From Cristatella mucedo (lineage: Eukaryota > Bryozoa > Phylactolaemata > Cristatellidae): a DNA stretch of 64,000 nucleotides. The stretch's first letter is position 1. Every line of letters begins with the position of its first letter. The DNA lies in contig WPIO01000069.1 of assembly GCA_009760855.2 (NCBI GenBank), positions 1,016,501-1,080,500 of the forward strand, written 5' to 3'. This document shows positions 44,901 to 56,900 of this stretch, in pieces. The notes beneath the pieces were generated by a model. That model did no database searches. It was not told where the DNA came from and saw only the letters and a list, made by a program, of their open reading frames with translations. The translations under genes were made by a program, and so were the position numbers.

Positions 44901-47900
44901 GTCATCGACCAAGTCAAACATAATGACTGCAGATAGGAATTCAATTGCAATAACAACATACAAACGGTTGTAGGGAATACCCTATTAGCATGAGCTATCA
45001 AAATAAATGTGAAGCCCAGCCTTTCAGCACAACATTAAGTGCTGCAGAACTAAAGTCTCGATATCTCAATCGACAGAGCACAAGGAGGGCAAGTCAATCA
45101 GAAGTAGCACGATCGTTCCCACTCGAGGCAAAACCTTTTGGCACTCAGTTCTAGCATTTTGGATTTTGAAAGACTGAGGATTCAACTCTTCTAAGGCCAG
45201 TGAGACATACTCCTCTCAATTTGCTCAGAGCATGGATAATAATAATGTAACAATAATGATATAACATCATTCATTTGTATAGACCTAAGAGACTTAATCT
45301 CTATTCAGATGCTCCCCATATGCCACGGGGCTCGAGCCCACTACCTTGATTATCAGATATGTTCACCTTGACCTTAGTGGAGGAGAGCACCTTAACGACT
45401 GGCCCGAAACCAGAGAGCCAGCATATTGCAAATCCGGTTGCAAAGAGAGCTAGGCATGTGTTTTCTTTTAAGAACGAGGAATAAACTCGCTGGCACTGCT
45501 AGACGATTTAGTGTGCATAGGACGAGCCGAGCTCCCAGATCTTGGACTTCAGTTTGTCCTTCTTCAACCGGCAGTTCCTTTTATCATTCGCTGGAGCTGC
45601 CACGCCCCCAAAGGCCACTGCTCTTTCTGTGTCCACTTTACCTCTCTACTTACATGACATGCCCTCATGTATCGATCAGAACACTCTCTTATCACCTCAT
45701 GCAAAAGCGTCTGCTTGCACGGTGATGCAACATCACTACAGCCTGTCATTTTACCAGACTCTTGCCTTCTGTTGAAGCCATCGATAACTAAATGCACGTT
45801 TGGCCACTACTAAGTCCCAGTGAAGTCGGCCACATTCCTCACACTGAACACTAATGAAACTTCTCCTGAAAGACCACAAGCACCACCCTGGCTGGATGCG
45901 CCAACTCACCATGTACAGCCAAAATTAAAATTAAAATAACTAGCTAAATCAAACAAAAAGCCTTTAGCAAGTACTGTTCTTGACAACCGCTCAGCCTCCA
46001 AAATTGAACAGACGGTTTGCTGTGGCCAATCTCGTGTACTTTGCATTCAACATTAAGCAAAGGGATGGCCAGACTTAAGGCCAGAGGGGGGCCGCCATCA
46101 GCCTTGCCAGAGGCAAGTCGACAACAGTTAGGTCGAAGGGTATACCAGCAAGTCAAAGACCACTTGGCACGGCTTCTATGCCACACGGCTTCATATGCCA
46201 ATGCAGTTTATGTCAAAAACAATACGACAGTGCCATTCTACCGAAAAGACTGGCTAGAGAGTGTAACTGCCCCCCTCGACGCTGCCACTCCGACGCGCCA
46301 CAGAAAACTGTGCTACCACAATGAGGTACTGAGCAAATTTAAACGATTAGGCTAAGTGTCTTGGCTCAGCTTGATCGAGCCAGCACGGCCTGTCGAGTAA
46401 AATTTGCCAAATTTAGTGAACGGCTAGGAGGGTCAACAGCAGTGGGTTCAATTTCACATAATGGTGGGACACATTCTTTTGTAATGGGGAGTTGCAATGC
46501 GGCCAAACAGTGTCGACGCCCAGTGCAAGGGGTGCATAAATCTGGCTGCCGGTTCACACAAGCTTACAATTAAGAAGAACAATTTTCACCAAGGTGGTAA
46601 TGCATACTATAGTGGCAGCAAATACTACAATGGCAGCAAACAATGGTGGCATATTACGAGGACATGTAGTAAAAACATAGAGATCGACGAAACTAAGGCG
46701 ATGGGACACCAAGATAAGGAGAATACATAAATAAATAGAGAACAAGTGAGACAGACAAAATAGGCAAAGTGGAACTGATAAAAAGGAGGATCGCTAATAA
46801 TAATTGGCTAATTTAACAGCCTCATTTATAAAGCAGCAGAGGAGCGAGCCTCGACAGCAGTGGGCAACAAAGGATCCTCCACTGCAGGACTCGACCCCAA
46901 GGCCCGGCTTGTGAAGACCGAGCAACTCTCCAGCGTAACACCCCCATAGTCTGCATGACTTTGTGGAGTTACAGACGGGAGATACATTGCATTACCATAA
47001 GCATGGGCTAAGACCCAGGGGCAGACGAAGTAAGCCATCGTTGTAAGTAAGAATCGTTGACCGATCAGCCATCCTCCCAGTCCTACCTGCACACTTCGTA
47101 GAACACGATGAAGCCAGAAACGCCGAGGAATGGCAAGAACAGCACCACGATCGATCCATAGAAGACGACCATTGCAGCGAGCTCCTGAAATCAGGCACGA
47201 ACAGCTCACGCACGTCGGGCATCGACAGCTCCACTTGGCCGAGCAAAGTGGCTTGCAAAACAGGTGCCCATCAACCAATAATAATAATAATAATAATGCA
47301 CTTGATAAAGCGCCCTTGAAGAGCTCAATCTCTTTCTAGGCGCTTTACATTTGCTAGACAGGGAAAAGCGACTGAATGGTGAGTAATATCCTGATTGATA
47401 TACAACATGAATAACATGGTTAGGTGTGACATGCACAGGGTCAGCATGCAAATGTGGTTAGTGGCAGCATGCACAGTGTCAGCACACATAAGCACATGAA
47501 GGACGAATCAAAGGGAATCAACCATCGAAGGTCAGAGACAGTGCAGCACTGACAGTGGCAGACACAGCTAACCCAAAAACATGCCGGGACAATGCAGCCG
47601 CAAAAATTACTCACCAGATAAAGACGACGAATGATGGCATGGCGGAAAGTCATCAGTTGGAAGTATATGGGAAACAGCAGCGGTGGACCGACTGGCAAAT
47701 GAAGGAATATTCTCACGTTTCTCACTCAGAACAGCAGCGCATGCACGCAGTGAGCTACATCTCGATCGCAACAAGCAGCACTCGCATCTCGAGCTAATAT
47801 CTGCGGCGCGCCGAGCAGCGCTCATGGTGGCAGTCAGGCGGATGTTCGACACTTTGCTACGACGTACGAACGACAAGTGCTCTCTGCATGCCTGAGCTTT

Positions 47901-50900
47901 CTAGGAAAATTCGAAAGCTCTCTGAAATCAGCCAAAAAAGTTCGCCTTCGCAGCAGCCAGCACGATGAGCCAGCAGCCAGCCGTGGCAAGGCAAGGCGAC
48001 TGGTGGGTGGGTGGGTGGGTGGGTGGGTGGGTGGAGGGTAGACAAACCGAGTGCCACTTCACTGGTCCGACAAACTCAAAATGACTGCATGAAGTGCCTT
48101 TGACTTTTTGTCTCATTTCCCTTAGAAAAAATATTTCTTCCCTCCTATTGAAATGCCATGAAAAATTCCCTCTCGAAACCTAACGACTATGAATAGCACA
48201 GCAGATATATAATAGGCAGATATATATAATAGCAGATATATAATAGCACAGCAGATATATAATAGGCAGAAAACAGAGGCCACTGCAGCGCCGTGATTAT
48301 CATAAATTTGTATGGTTCTTAAGAGAACTGAATCTCTTTTTAGGCACTTTACAGTTGCTGTAAAGAAAGCGTGACCAAATGATCATATAATGTCCCAAAG
48401 CAGCATGTTCAAGCCGCTGCTAGCCAGGCATTCGTGGCTAAGCATTTACCCCCCCCCCCCAGTCTAGACACTTTTACTTGGGCCCGCCTATGCCATGCTA
48501 CCGAAGCGACTCACAAAACCTGCCCCTTGTGACCCCCTACTGAGAAAAGCAGGACCACCATCAAGGTAGCACTGCAGAGCAAGCAGCGATTTGCACAGAG
48601 CTGTGGCTACCATAGGGTATTGTTAACTATTTTGTTACATCATATGCATTGTAAAATCTGAAACAGTGCTAGACAACAGTGTGCCATAATCTCAAGAGCT
48701 CACTTGCAAAGAAATAGTGGTGCTGAAAATCGTATGGCACGGCTTTTGATTGGCTCTTCGCCGCCTGCAAAGAAAAAGACAAACGGCGAGTGTCACATGT
48801 GGTCTATTCGACGGCTTCATTTATAAAGCATTAGAACAGCCTTAGATGCTATAAACCCACTTGCAGCTGGCTATAAACCACTGCTTGATGTTTGAGTGCT
48901 GCAGCAAAAAAGAATTGATCGACTACTGCCAGGCTCAACCAAACCACCTGGGTTATCAAGTGCCATCGCATGCATGCATGTGCCAAAAAAATCGGCAATT
49001 AGAAGTAAACTCACAGCAGCCCACACATGCAGCTCAACTGTCATTTGCCACAACAGAGAAAAGGCACAAGTCAGCCCTGTATGTTTCTTGGTTAAGGAAG
49101 AGGAGTTGGCTCACCTAAAAAGCTAATGTCAAGTCTCTCGCCGGGCTAATTTGAGAAACTTCTAAACCCCTGCGTTTTCTGACTCTAGCACAACCAATCT
49201 GAAATAACATGATACCATCTACTCCTTTGACTCAGGTTGTTTAGCTGCACCTCTAGAAAAATCTAAATTCCTGTGAAAACCAAGCTTTCAGTTCCTGTGG
49301 TGGGCAATAAAGAATAGTCCTATGCAGGACTGGATACTTCAATCTTGATTGTGAAGTGCCAACACTGTACCCGTGGACTTGGACCAAGGAGCACCAATCA
49401 GTTAGTATGTTTCCTTTGCAAATAATTTCAAAATGTTACGGAAGATAATCAGTTCTCTTAACATGCTATAAAAAATGTACCTTCATTTCGGTAATCATTA
49501 TTTATAAATAATTATCAAAATATTACTATCATTAGGATCATTACGATCACTATCTACCCCTAAAATAAGCTATAGGGTGTGTTGGCTGGTCTTTAAGTCT
49601 ATCTCAGTCACTGATTTCGCGTTCACATTGAAGTCCTCGGTGTGCTATTGAGATTGCTCTTTATCGCGGTTATCAATGTTATCCGTTTCAGACTCTACTT
49701 GGGATAAGCGAATTTCCGTGAAGTAGGATCGATAAATATAAACTGAATATTTTCGCAGTTAGAGCATAGAAAACCTGTTCACTACCCTCTAAATATGGTT
49801 CTTAACATTACTTGAGTCCTCTGGCCATAAAATAGCACCCCTTGTACATTTAATTACGCACACACAGTTCTTACACAAGGAAGTGGATAGGATATATAGC
49901 CAATCAGTGAATGGCACGCTCTGATTGGCTTGGTTTCACGACAGCCGATTTTTTGGAAAGAGCTGCCTCAATCCGGAGAAAGGGATGGACCAACAGCGAA
50001 AGAGATGAGGCAGAAGCATCGCCCAGGCGTCTAGCCGTCGGCTTGCTAGCTGCCGATCGGCAAACGCCAGCACTAGAGTGACAGCAAGTGCGGTGTCATA
50101 CCTGCACTGCCGATTCGCTTCAGACGAGGGGGCAACAGAATGCAGCTCCGACAAACGTCTCCACTACCCCTGGCCCACCTGCACCCTTCACTCCCACCCA
50201 ACGCACCCCGTGGGCCACGATAAGCAGCAAGCAGATTGAAAAACTTGAGAAACAGACAGACAGCCGCTGGCCATGCCTCAGGGATCCTAGGCCTAGAAAT
50301 GACAGCAGCAGCTGGAGGGCACAGCTAGTGAACCTCAATCGGCCCGATCTGTGGCTGCTAGTCGGATGGAGAGATGGGATGAAACCATGAGAAGATGGGA
50401 TGAAAGCATGGAGATGAAAGGTGACCTGCAGGCTGACACGTGGGATGCCGGTGGGACAACTGCAACTTACCTCTACGGGCATCGTCTCACCGATGACAAA
50501 AAGCTTCTCGAGGCGGACGTCAGGATCTTTGCCAATCTATGAGAAGTCAAGAAACTAAGCTAGAAGTCGAATAGCAACCACTTGCCGGCTCACAAAAAAT
50601 GCTGTTATGCTGACAAGGCATCGGTTAACTCGATGATTGCATGCACTATGTAGCTGAAGGCATGCAGGCAGTGCAGCAGTCTCACTAAGCTCCACTGCAG
50701 CTGAAGCAGTTCTGACGTAAAAACAAAAAGCTCACTCGCATGAGCAATCACTTGGACTTTCGTGTGTTTAAATTGGCACACACACTCACGTACACAAACT
50801 CAAAAGCACATGCACTGGCACATGCAGGAATACCAATAATCACAGGTCATACATTCAGTGCCGTACGAGCTGAATCTGTATCCACACACTTACAAATTGC

Positions 50901-53900
50901 TCCAGCTGAAGCAACAACTAGGTAATAATAACGGTCCAACTTTTAGACAAGTATACAAAAGCACACAGGAATCAAGTTTAGGCTAGGGCTATAGCATACA
51001 AGAAGACTCTTTGGGACATCGGTTACCAGAAACCGTAATCAGAACCATGCACTGAATCATGCACTGATAACCATGCAAAACACACAGAAAAAAGGTAAGT
51101 CCACAGGGGGCCTTTAGCTGACACTTAAATGATGAAAAGTAATTGTGGGTAGTGACCGAAGCCGGAAGCATGCTGCAGACTCTTGGCACATACAACTGCA
51201 ATGACTCACAAGCACATACACATTGCCGCCGGTACGCACACACAAGCACACTCACAAATGTACAGGCACATGAACACATGCATGCCCAAGCATGCAAAGT
51301 GCACACACACATAACAGCCACATGCACAGAGTGCAAACAAACACACACACACAGGTATGCACATATGAACAAACACTCAAACTCACATGCACATATCCAG
51401 AAACAACATTAACGAATGTACACACAGATGCATACATGTGCAGCAGCCAATTAGTTGCAGGGCTTTGAGGTATTATGAGCCTTTAACTCTTTTTGGTAGA
51501 GCCTGGTAAGTGTTATGTGTGCGAATGTTTCCTAACCATAGCATTAGTGGGGTTGGCAGTAATTTCATAAGAGGCCTGATGATGCTGGCCTAAAGTAATA
51601 TGAAACGGTGGTTATATGCAAAAGAAAACAGAGCTGAACAGAGAGCCGGATTTACAGTACAGTGTCAAATGTCCAAAGACGTTCTGGGGCACCACCAATA
51701 AGAAGAATGTTGAATCCCAGCCTCGTTGTCACTTGTACGTGGTATGCTAGAAGGGTTCAAAAACACTGCAATGATGTGGTCATCAAGGTGAGGTAAGATT
51801 AAATGGCTACGCCACGTGCAGGAATGCTATCGGTTTGCAGGAGTTAACCAAATCAGCCGGGTTGTCTTAGGTGTGGCAACAGCACTGCACTCTACCTACA
51901 GCATACATTGCTTACTAAGTTTACCTGTACTTGCCATCGAGCTTTGGCCAACGGAATGTTTTTCTTTTGGTAGTCACAACAAGATAACTTCCAGCTTGAA
52001 GGCATTTGAGTGGCCTAAAGACTTAATTGAAATTGAAGTGACTCCGAAGCATGAAAATATTCGTGCCAAAGGAAAACCTGATTGCACCAAGCCAGCTGGC
52101 ACTAAACCCCAGCACTACCAAATCTGAAAACCCTCCTGCCTTGCACATGTTAAACCTCTAATGTTGGCCAGCTATTATCTATCAAACATTTTAATGATAC
52201 TGGGTGAAGCTCACGCGTGGGCAATGCTACGAGCCTTGCCAAAATCGTTTACTTCGAGCTATTACTCGAAAGGATCGGTAGTCTAAACACCGTCTTAAGC
52301 AACCAGGGATTCACTTTTCGACGACCGCACGACTTCCGAGAAATAGCAGCCAGTCATTATATGCGTTCCTTTTTGAGAACCTTGCAGTGACGAAGACTCT
52401 TTTGGGAAGCATCCTGTTTGTGACGAATTCTTATGCTCTCGTGGTTCCACTAAGCACGTGTATGTGTGCAAAGTCTGCAAGTGAAAAACATGATAACTGC
52501 CACAGTTTACCACTTCTCAACAGTCTGCACTTGCTCCCCGTCGAGCATCGTATCGGCTTCAACATTCTGCCACTCACCGGTAGGTCACTCTACACTCATG
52601 GTCAGACTTTTCGATCTGAATTTATTCCTAATCAAGCCTCCCATCAAACCCACAGCTCTTCTGAATGTGGTTCTCTGGTTGTGCCTCTAGCAAGATTGCG
52701 CCTCCAGTTGATATGCTCCCAAAGCCTGAAGCTCACTAACTGCTGACATCAAGTCATCAGATTTGACGCCATTCAAAAAGAAGATTAAAAGACAGAGAAA
52801 CATAAACCGCCCTGTTCCTTACACTATGGGCCTGTCAAAGTGTGTTATCCTTTGTATACTTAGGGTTCTAAAATTGTGCATGCAATGTCTCAGTGATGTC
52901 TTTTATATGCCTGTGTATCCTCAAATTGTGCAAGCTTTACGTACACAATCCACATGCTGACTTTTTAGCATATAAACAGTGCCTAGAAAGAGATTTAGAT
53001 CTCTTGAGGCACTATATAAATCTTTTTTAGAATTATTATTATTGTTCAAGTGGCAGAACCACGATTTTCTTGTGGGGCAATATAATAATTTAAGGAGTAA
53101 GACCCACAAGATTTTCATGTAGGCAGGGCTAGACTCACAATAATTGAAAAAAAACAGCGAAAAGTTATAACGATTATTCGACACAAACTCGGCAGTTGTT
53201 CATCGAGTGGAATTAAAACAAACTTTCGCTTTTGCCGTTGGTAACAGTTGGGATGGCGTGGAATAGACCCAGGTCGCTATCCTGCTGTAGGGAGAGAGGG
53301 GAAGGGGGGGGGCAAATGCCCCTTCCCCTGCTTCTCCTGGCTCAGCCACACTGGTTATTCATATTCCTGCTTCTTAATGACTATAACTGAGGAACTGCTA
53401 TTGACATTTAGCAATTCTCATAATCTAGCTGATTTAGCTTGCATTTTAATAAGCAAGAATATTCGCTGGAAGAATAGTAAACTGCAAAAATAGCATTGAA
53501 AATGAAAAATGTAAGAAAAGTACATCAAGGAAAAAATTAAAAACCGGCCCATTCCTTGCTGGCACAATCACCATTGCTTATTAAGCACGCAAATCGGTAG
53601 CAGCCCCACAATGCTCGATGGTAAATACAAGCGCTCTGTGGAAATTCAGTGACATTCTGTGACTTTGACACGGCTTTCGTTTTTTGCTCTAAACGAAACA
53701 GCTGTGCTCCGGACAAACTCTGCTGCTCAACGAGTACGCATCTGATATGTGAAGGATTTTTCCTTGGGGGGGGGCTCTTTCCTAGCGCCATTTGTAAGCA
53801 TCGGCAGGCTAGAGGACATTCGTTCCAAGCACATGACGGTCGCATCCTGTCGGCAAGTGGATGGGACGGCAGGCCGCTTCAAAGACGCTGCATCGCTGAA

Positions 53901-56900
53901 GCTGCCGCTCGAAGCGGCTTTGCGACTGCTTACGACGTTCGGTTTTGAGTGATGCTGGTAGTGCATGTGATTCCACCAGTGAGGCGATATGCCCTGCAGA
54001 AAATCAGCGTCCGATGAGAAAAGAAAGCTGCTGGAGCGTGAGGCGTCAGCAGCAGAGGCAGCAGCGATGATGACAGCCTGGCGGTCCTCGTTGGGGACAG
54101 TCTCCATGAGTGAAAGCTGGCCGAGCAAAATGGCAACCCCCATGGCAATCTTCCCCTAAAGAACAATCGATTGCTCCATACCGCCTCCTGCCCACCCCAC
54201 CCCACAACACAGACCTTGAGGAATGCTGTGGTGAGGAAGTGAAACGCATGGTTCCACTTGGTTGACGAGAATGCTGACAGATGACCGAAGTCGTGCTGAA
54301 GCCAGCCCAGCTGTGCCTGCAACGACAGAGCAGCTCAGTGCCGTACATCAATCAGCCCCATTCATACTGAGCTAGACCCATACACAAAAAAAGAAATCCG
54401 GTTAACTCGTCGCAAAAAAAAGATGTCTTGCAGTCACTAAGAGTTCAACTTCGGACGGTGACAAACAGCACCTGGCAATGTTTTGCCAGCTGACAACACA
54501 TAATTGCATGCTACACAAAAAGTTTGATAGGTCAGACAAAATGGCCATTAGAATAGACTTGACACTTCAACAGAGAGTGGAGTCACACACTGACTGACTT
54601 ACTGACCTCACTTTTGGCATATTAAGAGGCACACCGGTGACCGCCTGGCTAGCCACCAGTCGTACTCATTAATGCCTAAAGGGGGATGCCAGTACATTTT
54701 TGGCACTTGGCTCTGTCGATTCTAACTTCCTGCCAGCCGATTTGCCATCCAGCAAACAGCTTGGGGTCAGGTACCAAGCTCTTCAGGACCGAGGTCCGTG
54801 TTCGAGCTCAGGGGGCCAGCAGCCAGCCGCAAGTGACTGGGATAGCTGCTACAGCTCTCCTGCTTCGTTATAAACGATAGTGCTTGGTGACCTGTACTTT
54901 GCCAATGGGCAATGCTGGCCGGAACTAAACAAACAAATGCTGTTAGGTGAGTGGCTTGACTAGCCGCATGCCATTACGACTGCTAGTAGGCTGGCCAAAA
55001 TGAGCAGCAAGTTGTTAGGTGCCAGTCGGTCGTGCCCTTATTGCTGCACTTCACCACTGAGAAGACAGTCAGAGCTTCAGAAGTCAGCGTCAGAGACAGA
55101 GACAGAGAGGTCAGGCGCCCACCGTGCCCTCAGCACTGCACCTCAACCCACTGAGAGGACACAGAGCTTTGCTCGACTGCCAGGGGCTTGACAGGCACTC
55201 AGAAAATAGTGTACCATCAGCCTGGAACTCCCTCCCGACTTGCATCAGAACATCCCCTGACTTGAACACATTTAAAAATAACTTAGAAAACACCTATTTA
55301 GGACAGCACTTAGTGGGTCCATTTGATTCGTCCTTCATGTGCTTATGCGTGCTGACACTGTGCATGCTGCCACTAACCACACTTGCATGGTGACCCTGTG
55401 GATGTCACACCCAACCATGTTATTCATGTTGTTTATCAAGCATGATATTATTTACAGTGACGCATGTGGGGGAGCGTGCTGAGCAGATCGAGACAAAGCT
55501 AAGAATACCAAACGAGCGGGTACTCAGCTCGAAGTTCGACGAGCGGCGGCTGAGCTGGCAGGTCCGGCCACTGCTGCGGCTAAAAACAAATCCCAGCTGA
55601 TTAAACAGCCTCTTTTTGTATAGCGACAGAAGAGCCTTTACGGCTAATGCCACCGCTTGCAGTGGCGATAAAGAATCGCCCACCGCAGGAATCGAACCCA
55701 CGACCTCGGGACCAAGGTCGTGAAAGCAACCACCTTACCTAGTGTGCCATCACGGCTAACTGGGTGCACTAACAAAAGAAAAGCACCCAGTAGCCACAGC
55801 GGTGGCCGGAACCACCAGCTCAGCCACTGCTCGTTGGGCGGGAACTTCGAGCTAAGTACCCGCTCGTTTGGTATTCCTAGCATTGTCTCGAACCGCTCAG
55901 CACGCTCCCCCACGTTCATCACTGTAAATCTCTCTAACCTAGCAGTCATCAGGCCTGTTGTAACTCCGTCGGCCAGACTTAACGCTTGCCTTTGGAATCC
56001 TCGCTAAATGAACAACAAACCTCTGGTAATAAGCAACCTTATTTCTGAAAATGGTATCGAGCTGCTTGCCCTAACTAAAACTTGGCTGAAATCGATAAAC
56101 TGTCTGACAATTTAAGACGCTACTCCATCTGGTTTCTCGTTTTTTCAAACCTTTAGATCAATCAAAACTGGAGATAGAGTTGCTATTATCGTGCGCTCGA
56201 AATTCAACTTCAAGCCATTTGCGGTACCCTCGAAGCAGTCTTTGGAATCAATCGTCTTGGTCTCACCCGAAAACAAGCTACCGATAGTGGCATTAGTCTA
56301 TCGCTCACCAGGTAGCAAATCCTTCTTTATCTCAGATTTCTCCGATCTCATTTCGATTCTGTGTGCAAGAAATCGAACCTTCCTCGTTATGGGTGATTCC
56401 AACGTTCACTTTGATAACTTATCTGACGTTTTCGGCACCGAATTTCGTGCATTGACTGACTCATTGTCTCTTGTGGCTCATGTGCATGGCCCTACCCACA
56501 TCAAGGGTCACACACTCGACCAGATTTTCTCATACAACTGCACTTTGTCATCACCAATTAATACTAAATCCTGCTTATCTGACCACATGCAGATCTCATT
56601 CAATCTACAGTATGTGCCCACCTCCTCCTTTAAAATAACCTGTGAATCGCGAAACCTCAAGACCCTCGACATCGATGCTGTCCGTGCGAGAATATCTGCT
56701 TCACCTCTGCTGCTCAGTCCTCCCTCCGATCTGTCATCATTGGTAGATAGCTACAACACGACACTAGCTAACACGCTCGACGAGTTTGCACCTCTGACAA
56801 GGCGCACTGTGGCCCACCCCCTAGACGGCCTATGGTTTACCACAGACGTTAAACTAGCCAGGTCTACTAGAAGAAAGCTTGAAAAAGCATACAAAAGATC

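Larger units (their letters stand above)
48800..50470. other. FADS intron 5
   Basis: Apart from the decayed SINE-2 and the CCAAT inverted repeat listed separately, no gene or repeat is recognised. The part from about 49.93 to 50.45 kb is clearly GC-richer than its surroundings. Confidence 0.5.

Noticed and set aside
46200-46300. FYRKDW reminded me of a telomerase RT T2-like FYRK motif
   Set aside because: No other telomerase motif lies in any nearby frame and the alignment does not extend beyond four residues.
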